A stretch of DNA of 64,000 nucleotides from the NCBI RefSeq assembly GCF_000512585.2, contig NC_089241.1, forward strand, positions 3,986,001 to 4,050,000, read 5' to 3'. The notes under the pieces were generated by a model that did no database searches, had not been told where the DNA came from, and was given only the letters and a program-made list of their open reading frames with translations. The DNA comes from Kwoniella bestiolae CBS 10118 (Eukaryota > Basidiomycota > Tremellomycetes > Tremellales > Cryptococcaceae). Each line of letters opens with the position of its first letter. Position 1 is the stretch's first letter. Positions 24,359 through 32,818 of the stretch are shown here, piece by piece. Both the position numbers and the translations under genes were made by a program.

Positions 24359-24641
24359 AAAAAGATTGATCGCGCGCCCCCTTGGAAGGCTGTCTACAGG
24401 ATAATTTGTAAACGATTCTTAAGCTACGTGATGTGGCCGTCTACGTGGTAGGAGATTCTCTTGAAGAATATTCCTCTAAGTCTACGTGAGTATGATATAC
24501 AGCTTTGGCCAAGACTGTATAGAGCATGTTCTACAATCTACGAGTCACGAGTTACGAGTTACGTTTACGTGATTAGGTCGATGGGACCTTGTTACGAAAA
24601 CAAGCTTGTAACCGTTGAGCTACGACGCATGCTACGCGATC
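24359..24641 (-). ncRNA. Array RNA unit 4
   Basis: The 5' GATCGCG (24641-24635) pairs perfectly with CGCGATC (24374-24368). A-box-like TAGCTCAACGG at 24622-24612. Terminal hairpin GCCTTC-CAA-GGGGGC (24390-24376) has two G-U pairs. T5 at 24363-24359. A CATAAA element lies 21-25 bp upstream. The interior carries several ACGTAG/CGTAA motifs. Length about 283 nt. Confidence 0.55.
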
Positions 24642-24783
24642 GGGTATATATGTTAGGTGGGTTTATGAACCCTTCTGAGAGATCAGTGCGTGATTGCGAT
24701 CAAAGGATGCAATGAGATATGTTTGTTGTGGCTGTGGTCCGAGCGCACAGATGGACATGAAAAAGGTGTTTTTATTGGTTCTG

Positions 24784-25061
24784 AAAAAGGTTTGATCGCG
24801 AGTTCTCTTGAGAGAACTTTATGAGAGTCATTTGGTCTCTTCAACGCGCGTGTAGAGGTTTGAGAATTCTTTGCTACCACTACTGCTTGTACTACTACGG
24901 GTACTACGGATACTACAGGCACTACAGACACTATGGAATCCGCGGTCGTGAGATTTGTTTGAGTATGATGAGAAGCTGGAAACATAGAATGAGTGAAGTG
25001 ATTGGAGTAGGAAATGAAGCGGTTGACCGTTAAGCTACAGCGACAATATTGCTACGCGATC
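24784..25061 (-). ncRNA. Array RNA unit 3 (best-formed)
   Basis: The 5' GATCGCG (25061-25055) pairs perfectly with CGCGATC (24800-24794). A-box-like TAGCTTAACGG at 25037-25027. A 7-bp terminal hairpin AGTTCTC-TCAA-GAGAACT (24818-24801) abuts the closing strand. T5 terminator at 24788-24784. TATATA lies 22-27 bp upstream (25088-25083). The middle contains a degenerate GTAGTRYCC tandem repeat (24885-24935). Length about 278 nt. Confidence 0.6.
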
Positions 25062-25145
25062 GAACGGTGCTGGAAGGAGAGGTATATATGAAATGCAGAG
25101 ATAACCGTCTAGCGTGGTGGGGGAAGAATAAGCTGATGTCAGCTC

Positions 25146-25377
25146 AAAAAGGCTGATCGCGCATTCTCTTCTGAGAATTCGAGTACAAAGTCTATCTACT
25201 ATGTCTGGACAGCTGGATCGCAGACCAACGCAAGGCATCACCCCGCATCGCAATATGTGTGATATTATCTTTTATAATACAGTAGGGAGAGGGCGACAAG
25301 GATCGAAATGGAACGATGGATGGAATCGTGAGAGAGGTCGTTACCGTTAAGCTATGACGACGTAATGCTACACGATC
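25146..25377 (-). ncRNA. Array RNA unit 2
   Basis: The 5' GATCGTG (25377-25371) pairs with CGCGATC (25161-25155) through one compensating G-U. A-box-like TAGCTTAACGG at 25354-25344, itself flanked by a GTCGT/ACGAC helix. Terminal hairpin ATTCTC-AGAA-GAGAAT (25178-25163) sits one base from the closing strand. T5 at 25150-25146. A GTAAATA element lies about 27-33 bp upstream. Length about 232 nt. Confidence 0.55.
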
Positions 25378-25475
25378 GATCAGCGATTCGTCTCATGAAG
25401 TAGTATTTACAAGAGCGTGTGACTCATCGTGGTTGTCAAGCAACTTGAGGAGAGATGAGAGGGGGAAAAGATGCT

Positions 25476-25654
25476 AAAAAAGATTGATCGCGTGTCCTCT
25501 ATCAGGACAGAATCGAACTTTCGTTCGACTCGAGTATTTGATGATCGAAATATTGTAATAGAGTAGTAGAGTTATATGGTGATAGGTTCGGTTGGTATGC
25601 TGAGGTCGTAGTGATAAGTCACAAAGGGGCGTGTTGCCCTTGCGCTACGCGACC
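25476..25654 (-). ncRNA. Array RNA unit 1 (nearest the RNA ligase gene, most tRNA-like)
   Basis: The 5' GGTCGCG (25654-25648) pairs with CGCGATC (25492-25486) through one G-U, giving a 7-bp acceptor-like helix. TAGCGCAAGGG starts at nucleotide 8, the tRNA A-box position. The 17-nt terminal hairpin (25509-25493; TGTCC/GGACA) has T-arm geometry. Just before it, a 9-bp hairpin with a GAAA tetraloop (25531-25510) includes GTTCGATTC, a near-canonical B box. T6 at 25481-25476. CATAAATA lies about 31-38 bp upstream. Length about 179 nt. Confidence 0.6.
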
Positions 25655-25870
25655 GATCATTTGTCGTGAACCAGGTCTGACAGTTATTTATGTATTCTTT
25701 GAGCTGACGTTATCTCTTGTTCACGATTCCACCCATATTTCTCATTACTCCTATCCTTGTTCTTGTCAGGTCCGCATCTTGCGTTAACACTTGACAGGGA
25801 GGGAGCTGACTACCATGATAGACAAGGTCTTCGAATGTTCTGATGTTCATTTGCATATCATCCGTATCTC

Positions 25871-28516
25871 CTAGGTAGCTATCTTCGCTAGCTCATTCAC
25901 TTCCAACCTCCTTTTCATCCAATGTTCATTCCCCGCAATGAAATCACTTCTCACCACCTTCCCTCTCCTCCTAACCACTCCGTCAGACTCCCACTTAACA
26001 TATATCCCTTCGACCCTTCCGTCCCAGAATTGTGATTTGCGCTGGACCATCTCCCACAGTTCCTTTTCTGTAGGACATTGATCGACCTCCTCCATGACCG
26101 GGACCAAGGGTATACCACATCCATACTGATTAAGGAGCGATTGTAAAGTCCGTCTATCCAGGAAAGCATCGGTAGATCGATCGCACAGATCAAAAGCGAT
26201 AAAGAGGTCTGGTAGAAGGGTATAGTGGATAGAATGAGTGGCGTACATCCATTCTCCGAATAGTATATATCTTTCCGCAAAATACTCGTCTTGGCCGAGT
26301 AATTTTTTCAATCCATCTAGGTGGGTTTCCAACCAATGACCGAGCTTCTTGAATTGCTCGTGTGAAGTGGGATTGATGTAATGAGATCGGTTCTGAACGA
26401 TTATCTTTGTTCTGTCCGAAGAGAGGGAGAACCCCATATTCGCTTCGTCAATCTTTTCTGTAATTATCACCTTGTCTTCTCGGCGCGAATTTGGTGGTGT
26501 ATCGCCTAGGTTCGTTTGTTCAACGTTGAATGCCGGTACTTTCTCGATGAGATCGTCACAGGTAGCAGCGCCCAGATCGATAAGATGAGGTGTCCTTGGA
26601 AATTTGTATATCCCAATCCTGGGTGATAACCTCTCAACAAGCTCAAGAGCAGCCTCGAATGATCTGATTATACATAAAGCCCTGAAACCCTCTTCAAGCG
26701 TCGGTCGATCGAATATCCTGTCCATCTGTTCTACCGCATTTCGAACCCTGTTTCCAGGCTGGATCGTCGGATGACCAATCCTCCGTTGTGCTCGGGAAGT
26801 ACACAGGTTCTTATCGTAGTCGAACCATATACATATAGGATCTTTCACCCAATTGGAAGAGAGTTTCAACCATTCCCTACGATCTTTCGAGGAGGTATTG
26901 CATCTATCTAACAGGACCTTCTGCTTGGTATTTGAGGGAGCTCGACTGATGCCGGTTTCGCACATACGCCTACTTCCACTTTCATCTTGACTTATCCTCT
27001 TCCACCCTTTTGGATTTCTTGCAAGTAGTGCGTTGGAGAACCACGATTTGCCTGATCCTGGTAATCCCACCAAAATGAATAGGTTGGATTCTTCCCCTAT
27101 GCTCCCCTCGATCATGAGTCTACATGGCGCTGGTTCGGATGGTCGGTCAGGGAAGATTGACTGTCTCTTCCATACTGTTGAACACCACTTGGAGACGAAG
27201 TTCTCCTGTTGGGTGGTCTCGAGACTTCCTGGACGTATTGATCGGAGTTTCGAGATCGCTTCGCTGGCTGACATGAAGGGATGACTTCGATCGCCAGTAG
27301 GACGATTAAAGCCATAGGAAGCTAGGTAGCAGGCTATAGCCGTCCCGGCTCGTCCTTTACCTCCTCCGCAGTGTACTAATACCGGTAAATTGGATTCATC
27401 GTTGAGTAATTGAATGATTATGTCTATCTGCTCGATTGACGGTGGATAGTAATTTGGGATAGGGATGAAGATGTTCTTGATAGATTTGTGATTGAACCAT
27501 TGAGCTGGGAGAGGGGTTTCTTCAGTCAGAGTGATGATGGTCTTGATGCCTATTGAAGATAGTGCTGAGATATCTTGCTCGTTGCGAGGGGTGGACATAG
27601 CTGCGAAGGAGAAGGGGATGATCCATTTGAAGAATCTTGGTAGTTTGTATAAGTCTCCCTGATGAGGTGTATACATCCGTTGACGGGACTCGAGGCAGAG
27701 GCTAGGTGATAGTTGCATCTCCCCGATGGTAGATCTCAGCTCTGTAGACCAAGGTTCTAGCAGCATTTGAGAGAGAGCATTGGGAACCTGATCTAATTCT
27801 TCTTCTAATAAGACATTTCCCCATTCAGTATGGGCCGAACATCTTTCTAGTCTCTTTAAGCAGTACTTGGTTATTCTCTCTTCGTCATTCTTTCTCGCAT
27901 TCTCGTATGCTCGAGCGTAACTCAGCATCGCCAATTTGTACTTTTCTAATTGAAATGCTGTATCTCCAAGTCTGATGTAACCTCTTGAGAGTCTAGATTC
28001 TCCTTGGTTCTCTACCAATATGAGCCGTCCGCAATATGTTTGAGCGGTGGGATAGTCCTGCAGTAGGTGCAGAGTGTGAATGAGATGATCTAGGAAATCG
28101 GCGGAAGGGTTGTGAGGGAAAGTCTCTGGTATGATATCGGCCATGTTCAACTGTATCTGATATTCCAAAAGGGGTGTCTGTGATAGCGGAATGTAAAAGT
28201 GTCGTGTAGGTAGGCTGATTCTCTGACGTATTTGCTGTCCTTCGACCCATATGATGAGTAGGTAATAGCCAGTATCGTTCTGCACACAACCAGCGGGGTA
28301 TATTCGATTGCATTGTGGTGACTTCTCGAGAACACGATGTCGATCATCTATTGGGATTTTGGAGAGCTCTGATTTGTCGATCAATATGATTTGATGTTGT
28401 CTACCACGCACATATGATATATTCAATGGAATATCAAAGGTTGATACTAGTTGGTCGATTGCTTGTCCTGCCAGGACGATGTCCCCATTGCATTCGCAGA
28501 GTTGGTATTGCAGCAT
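25871..28516 (-). CDS. Three-domain RNA end-healing and sealing protein: PTP-like phosphatase, P-loop kinase, RNA ligase
   Basis: A single uninterrupted frame encodes 881 residues. Residues 1-280 are helical, possibly with TPR-like repeats near 145-230, and match nothing I recognise. A PTP/dual-specificity phosphatase loop HCGGGKGRAG lies at 382-391 (Cys383, Arg389). A P-loop GLPGSGKS at 484-491 is followed by SQDE (Asp511), LLDRCN (535-540) and a CTSRAQRRIGHPT lid, typical of polynucleotide-kinase-like enzymes. An RNA ligase domain follows: motif I EKIDEAN (Lys688), motif III LFGEWMYA (Glu755), HSIHYTLLPDLFIAFDLCD, motif IV EGIYVK (836-841) and motif V KVVR (853-856). Inference: it trims or phosphorylates RNA ends and seals them. 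Unlike its neighbours it has no intron. The RNA array lies downstream on the same strand. Confidence 0.85.
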   Translation of the reverse strand: MLQYQLCECNGDIVLAGQAIDQLVSTFDIPLNISYVRGRQHQIILIDKSELSKIPIDDRHRVLEKSPQCNRIYPAGCVQNDTGYYLLIIWVEGQQIRQRISLPTRHFYIPLSQTPLLEYQIQLNMADIIPETFPHNPSADFLDHLIHTLHLLQDYPTAQTYCGRLILVENQGESRLSRGYIRLGDTAFQLEKYKLAMLSYARAYENARKNDEERITKYCLKRLERCSAHTEWGNVLLEEELDQVPNALSQMLLEPWSTELRSTIGEMQLSPSLCLESRQRMYTPHQGDLYKLPRFFKWIIPFSFAAMSTPRNEQDISALSSIGIKTIITLTEETPLPAQWFNHKSIKNIFIPIPNYYPPSIEQIDIIIQLLNDESNLPVLVHCGGGKGRAGTAIACYLASYGFNRPTGDRSHPFMSASEAISKLRSIRPGSLETTQQENFVSKWCSTVWKRQSIFPDRPSEPAPCRLMIEGSIGEESNLFILVGLPGSGKSWFSNALLARNPKGWKRISQDESGSRRMCETGISRAPSNTKQKVLLDRCNTSSKDRREWLKLSSNWVKDPICIWFDYDKNLCTSRAQRRIGHPTIQPGNRVRNAVEQMDRIFDRPTLEEGFRALCIIRSFEAALELVERLSPRIGIYKFPRTPHLIDLGAATCDDLIEKVPAFNVEQTNLGDTPPNSRREDKVIITEKIDEANMGFSLSSDRTKIIVQNRSHYINPTSHEQFKKLGHWLETHLDGLKKLLGQDEYFAERYILFGEWMYATHSIHYTLLPDLFIAFDLCDRSTDAFLDRRTLQSLLNQYGCGIPLVPVMEEVDQCPTEKELWEMVQRKSQFWDGRVEGIYVKWESDGVVRRRGKVVRSDFIAGNEHWMKRRLEVNELAKIAT

Positions 28517-28948
28517 GATAGGTGAAAGTCGCTAGTGAGTTTGTGTGAGTGAGGGTATTGGTGGTATAGCTTTATGCTAGGTATACCTAACTCAACGTAT
28601 ATATGTAACGTTGACCACTGCTCAAACAGACGGAACCGCCTCAAATCAACCAACTCAGTTCACGGATCCGAATCTATTCGATTTGGGTGGCAAAATGCGG
28701 GGACCCGGTGTGACATTCAACATTCCAGGTACGACACGGTGTACTAAGCATAACGGAGCGGTACTAGCTTTCCCCCTATCAACCCTATCACAGCCTCCGC
28801 CTCGAGGTTAAAACGACTCAACTGTCTCCTTCCTTCTTCTCTCTTTCTTCTTTCTCGCCACCACCATATGAGAAAGGTGGGAGAGGATTTCTCTTCTTTC
28901 TTCTTTCTTATCCTTCATTCACATTAAAAACAGATAGTCAGAATCAAG
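28517..28948. promoter_or_regulatory. Bidirectional promoter of the RNA ligase protein and the DUF2828 protein
   Basis: 432 bp separate the two divergent start codons. The DUF2828 side has long CT-rich tracts (28820-28915) directly before the start, a common fungal 5' leader. Sharing one promoter suggests coordinated expression, which is inference. Confidence 0.6.
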
Positions 28949-31792
28949 ATGACTACTCCTATCACTAGCTCCCTCGAGGAAATGCAGCTCAACGCTGCTC
29001 CTTCCTCACACCCAAAAACTAAGAAAGATTGGACCCTTCCTCCCTCTTTCCTCTCCCTCCTCGCCACTCCTCCTCATCGAGTCATCGACTCTCTCATTCC
29101 TCTTAACCCTACGCCCTCCTCCTCTACCTCTGCTCCTATCTCCGCAGCCCCCTCAGCACCTTTCTTGGAAGCTATGAAGGGTGCACCCGACATGCTGACT
29201 GAGAAAGGCGCTCAGGCCTTCTCGTCAACTGGTTCGGCTCTAGTAGATCTGTTCAATGACTTCGCTCCTGGAATTGGAGTGGAATCTCTCTTCAACCACC
29301 TGGAGAAGGCTTGGAAGGAAGATCCCCATGCGTAAGTACCGTCAATCTACCGTCAGCTTTAGATGTCTGGAAAAGGAAAGAAGGACGTGGAGCTGATCTT
29401 CCTTTCCCACAGCACACTCAAATTGATCTTCCAAGGACGATCGATCCATGAAGGAAAAGGGTGGAAGGAAGGCTTCTACCGAACTTGCGCTTGGCTTTGG
29501 GAGTATCACCCTCGAACTTTCTTGGAAAAGTGAGTGGTTGAACCCTCCCAGACAGACCCAGTCCATTGATCTGATCTGAGCTGACGTTACCTTCCTTCTC
29601 CAGCCTCCATGTCATCGTAAACCCAACTTGCAAGCGACCTAGAGATCCTAAAAGGGACGAAGAGAAGCGACAACGCAGAGAAGCTGCTGCTGCAGCGGAC
29701 AACGATGGTGTCTTAGACTTAGATGACGATGGGAATGTGGAGTTGGATGTTCCTGATGAATACCAGTATCCTTACCGACCACATGGGACTTTCAAAGAGT
29801 AGGTTGTATCTCTTCATATCAAATATTGTTCTCACGTATGTGATACTGACTGTACTCGTCTTGCTTCACAGTCTTACGGATCTGCTCATCCTTCACATCA
29901 GCGGTCAAATCAGTATCAATCACAAAGGAAAGATCACCGCTCTTGACGAAGGCATCGCCCCAGCTTGGCAGGCATCAACCTTCAAAGCATCACGATTGGC
30001 TCTCAAGGCGGATCCTAAATCCAAGCGAAATCGATCGGGATTCAAGGCCATCCTCAAAGCAGCGAAAAAGCAGCAAAAGGAGAAAGAGCACGATGCTTTC
30101 GAACTTAGCCTTTGGAGAGCGCCATCAGGTGAGCTATACTTGCCTCTTACAACAACTTCGTATACCTTACTGACACGCTGTAATACAGCCGCCGAGAAGC
30201 ACAAGCTCCTTCATCAACGAGCTGAGAATGCATTGGCAAGAGACAAGAAATACCAAGCTCTGTACATCACAGTACTTCATATCTTTGTCAAATCCCTCAA
30301 ACAAGATCTCGCACTCTTGGCTAAGCACCAAGATTTCCTTAAGCTCCCTCCCCATGACCGACTTCGACGAGCTTTCGAGAATCACACTTCTCCTCATCTT
30401 TTCGGGATATCTTATGCTGCCAAATGGGTCCCTTCCCCTGGTAAAAGCGGTGATAGACACACCCTCTTCGCTACTGCCTTAGCACACATGCTCTACCCTG
30501 GTGATGGTGTCGTATGGTCGAGAGAGAAGCTTCAAAAGCTGGTCCTTTCCCCTCTTAGAAAGGCGTTGGCTGTTCCCGAAGTGGAGATGTCCAACATGTC
30601 CTGGAATATTGATTATACCAAGGTATGTTGACATTCCTATCTTTAGTAAAACTCATACTTATGCCTTGTTTATCTGCAGGTCCCCTCTAGATCCATGGTT
30701 CGTAACTCAAACGCTTTCGCGGAGCACGACCCCGAGGGCTTCGACAAGTATCTGGACAGAGTGTCAAAGGGGTAAGCACATTTGATATATTGATAGACTG
30801 AGAGCTGACTTGTCATGCAGCCGAACGAGTATATCTGGCGCCTCTTTAATGCCTCACGAGCTTCTCTTTGATGGTAAGTACATCGCTTCCATATAAGGCG
30901 TTATGCTAAGTATGATGCCTACGCAGCCACAAGAGGCGACAATGCCATCACCAAGAGACTCGCCGATCTTCAATGGAAAACACTCGTCCAGTCGATTCGA
31001 ACCTCTTCAAACAACCGACTGTCGAATTGTATCGCTATTGCCGATGTCTCTGGGTCGATGGGATCGTTCACTTACGGCCAAAAGAAAGACCCTTCTCCCA
31101 TTCTTCCTTGCATCGCCTTAACGCTCTTACTCGGTGAACTCGCCGTAGCTCCTTGGAACGGTGCATTCTTCACTTTTTCGGCGGAACCCAAATTCGAGAC
31201 TATCGAAGTTTCCCTTCCACTCTCTAAACGAGCGGAAACTCTCTCACGAGCGCATTGGGAGATGTCAACAAACTTCTACAAGGTCTTCGATCTCATCCTC
31301 GCCACCGCCAAAAATCGAAAGATGAAGCCGGATGATATGGTCAAGAAGGTATTCGTCTTTTCGGATATGCAGTTCGACGCTGCCGCCGGGAAAAAGTACG
31401 GTGAAACAGAACACGATGTCATCCAAAGGAAATTCGAGGAAGCTGGATATCCTTTGCCGGAACTGGTCTATTGGAATCTCGCTCCGAGGTATGATGGTGC
31501 TCCCAAGCCTATCCCCAGCGATGTTCCTGGTGTTTCCCTCTTCTCTGGGTTCTCTGGTGCTCTGATGAAGTACTTCTTGGGCCAAGCTGATCTGGATGAA
31601 GACGCTACGATGGAAGAGGTCCCGGAGCAGGAGGAGGATGACGACGAAGACATGGTGGTTCTCCCTCGTACGATGGTCAGCGGGGAACGCAAGGACAAGA
31701 GTGGTAAGGACAAGAAGAAGGATTCGCCATTGGATACTGTTATGAAGGTGATCAGTGCTGAGTCGTTTAAAGATCTCAAAGTGGTTGATTAG
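28949..31792 (+). CDS. DUF2828 protein with C-terminal vWA-like domain
   Basis: Eight exons (28949-29331, 29413-29529, 29604-29798, 29872-30128, 30189-30622, 30680-30771, 30821-30873, 30927-31792) give 798 residues. Family blocks: GKGWKEGFYRTCAWLWEYHP, RRAFENHTSPHLFGISYAAKW, YPGDGVVWSREKLQ and SRSMVRNSNAF. The C-terminal half is vWA-like with a MIDAS-type DVSGSM at about 550-555, followed by NGAFFTFSAEPKFETI and VFVFSDMQFDAA. It ends in an acidic then Lys-rich tail. DUF2828 proteins occur in fungi, plants and large viruses, with no settled function. The layout, a helical N-terminus plus vWA, recalls Ro60/TROVE proteins; relatedness is inference. Divergent from the RNA ligase gene. Confidence 0.85.
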
Positions 31793-32818
31793 GTTGGCGA
31801 GGAAAGTGAAGAAATGAGTGGTATTTTGAGAGAATTGGATGTGAAGGATATTATAAAGAAAGGATCATTGTATATTTATCTTACCCCGCCCCATCCTACT
31901 GTATCTTACCTATATATCTAATGTCTATAACGATCCCATACAAACGAATTATATGAGAAATGAAATGAATATGAATTGTCTATTTATATGATCGGCCGTA
32001 AAGTGAGAAGAGCAGTCGCGTGAGATGAGTGTTTACCCCGCATCCTGCCGAGTGACTGTGCCTTGTGTTTTTGGTGGTATTACCCCGCATTATTTTGAAT
32101 TGGGATTGGGATTGACCACTTTGACCTGAAGGGTCGTTTGGGTTGTTGATTTGTTGATTTGTTGACTTTGCTTTGGGTTGAGCATTGATATCTTGACTTG
32201 TTCTATTCTTACCAATCATTCCTATTGACATTAGCATACAGCATACACGAAAGAGATATTAGATATAGCATCTTCTCATAGCATCATATAGCATAGCATA
32301 GCATCCTGGCTTAATTATTGAATTCACGCCCCACGACAGATAGAAACAGTAAACAAAGTTGAGGGATCAACAAGATACCAAATAAAGAGGTGAGTGATGG
32401 ATTGAATTGATTGTTTCCATTCAAATATATGCTACCTCACGTATCTCTTGGTCTGTATTCTATCCATTCATTTATTCATTCTATCTCTCAACTTGTTTTG
32501 AAGGTGCGAGTACTCATCCTACTTGGGTATTCGTTCATCCCCTGGTTGTGGGCTAGATACCTCTAGCCTCTCCCTATTGCCTTTGCTCCACTCCATCATC
32601 TTGCATACCGTTCGTGTCCATCAAGTGGCATTGTTTGACAAGATAAGAGATATATCTGACCAGCAGCTTCACCCGTACAGAATCATACCTCTGGGAATAA
32701 CGATATACCAACCACGCATCACTCACTACCTATCACATCTAGTCAACCCGCTACCACTCCAACTCTCACTGCTCGTCAATCTTCACCTCCTCGACTTCCT
32801 ATCGAAACACAGACAACA
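31793..32818. other. Intergenic region with short TAGCA repeats
   Basis: About 1 kb of AT-rich sequence. ATAGCATC/TAGCA repeats cluster at about 32266-32306. The last 300 bp form the CKS1 promoter and leader. No gene supported. Confidence 0.5.

Larger units (their letters stand above)
22959..25654 (-). repeat. Tandem array of seven diverged Pol III-type RNA units
   Basis: Seven units of 176-283 bp lie head to tail on the minus strand, separated by 90-430 bp. They share a 5' block GATCGCGTAGC, an A-box-like TAGCTYAACGG, a terminal hairpin, a complementary CGCGATC 3' strand and a T4-T6 run. Internal sequence is not conserved. No convincing open frame or protein family was seen in the stretch on either strand. 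By eye no unit has an internal run of five or more T in the RNA sense. Units are annotated individually. The region lies directly downstream of the RNA ligase-containing gene. Confidence 0.75.

Noticed and set aside
22959..25654. Array as MITEs or terminal inverted repeats of transposons
   Set aside because: The 7-bp end pairs could be TIRs, but all seven units share orientation, internal A box, terminal hairpin and T-run, and no target-site duplications were seen.
22959..25654. Array as ordinary tRNA genes with introns
   Set aside because: No anticodon arm or CCA-proximal consensus can be folded; only acceptor-like and T-arm-like parts are present.
22959..25654. CRISPR-like or satellite array
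   Set aside because: Units have no identical repeats or uniform spacers and lengths vary from 176 to 283 bp.
25871..28516. Claim that the RNA ligase gene is bacterial in origin
   Set aside because: Lack of introns is only suggestive; no base-composition break could be seen by eye.
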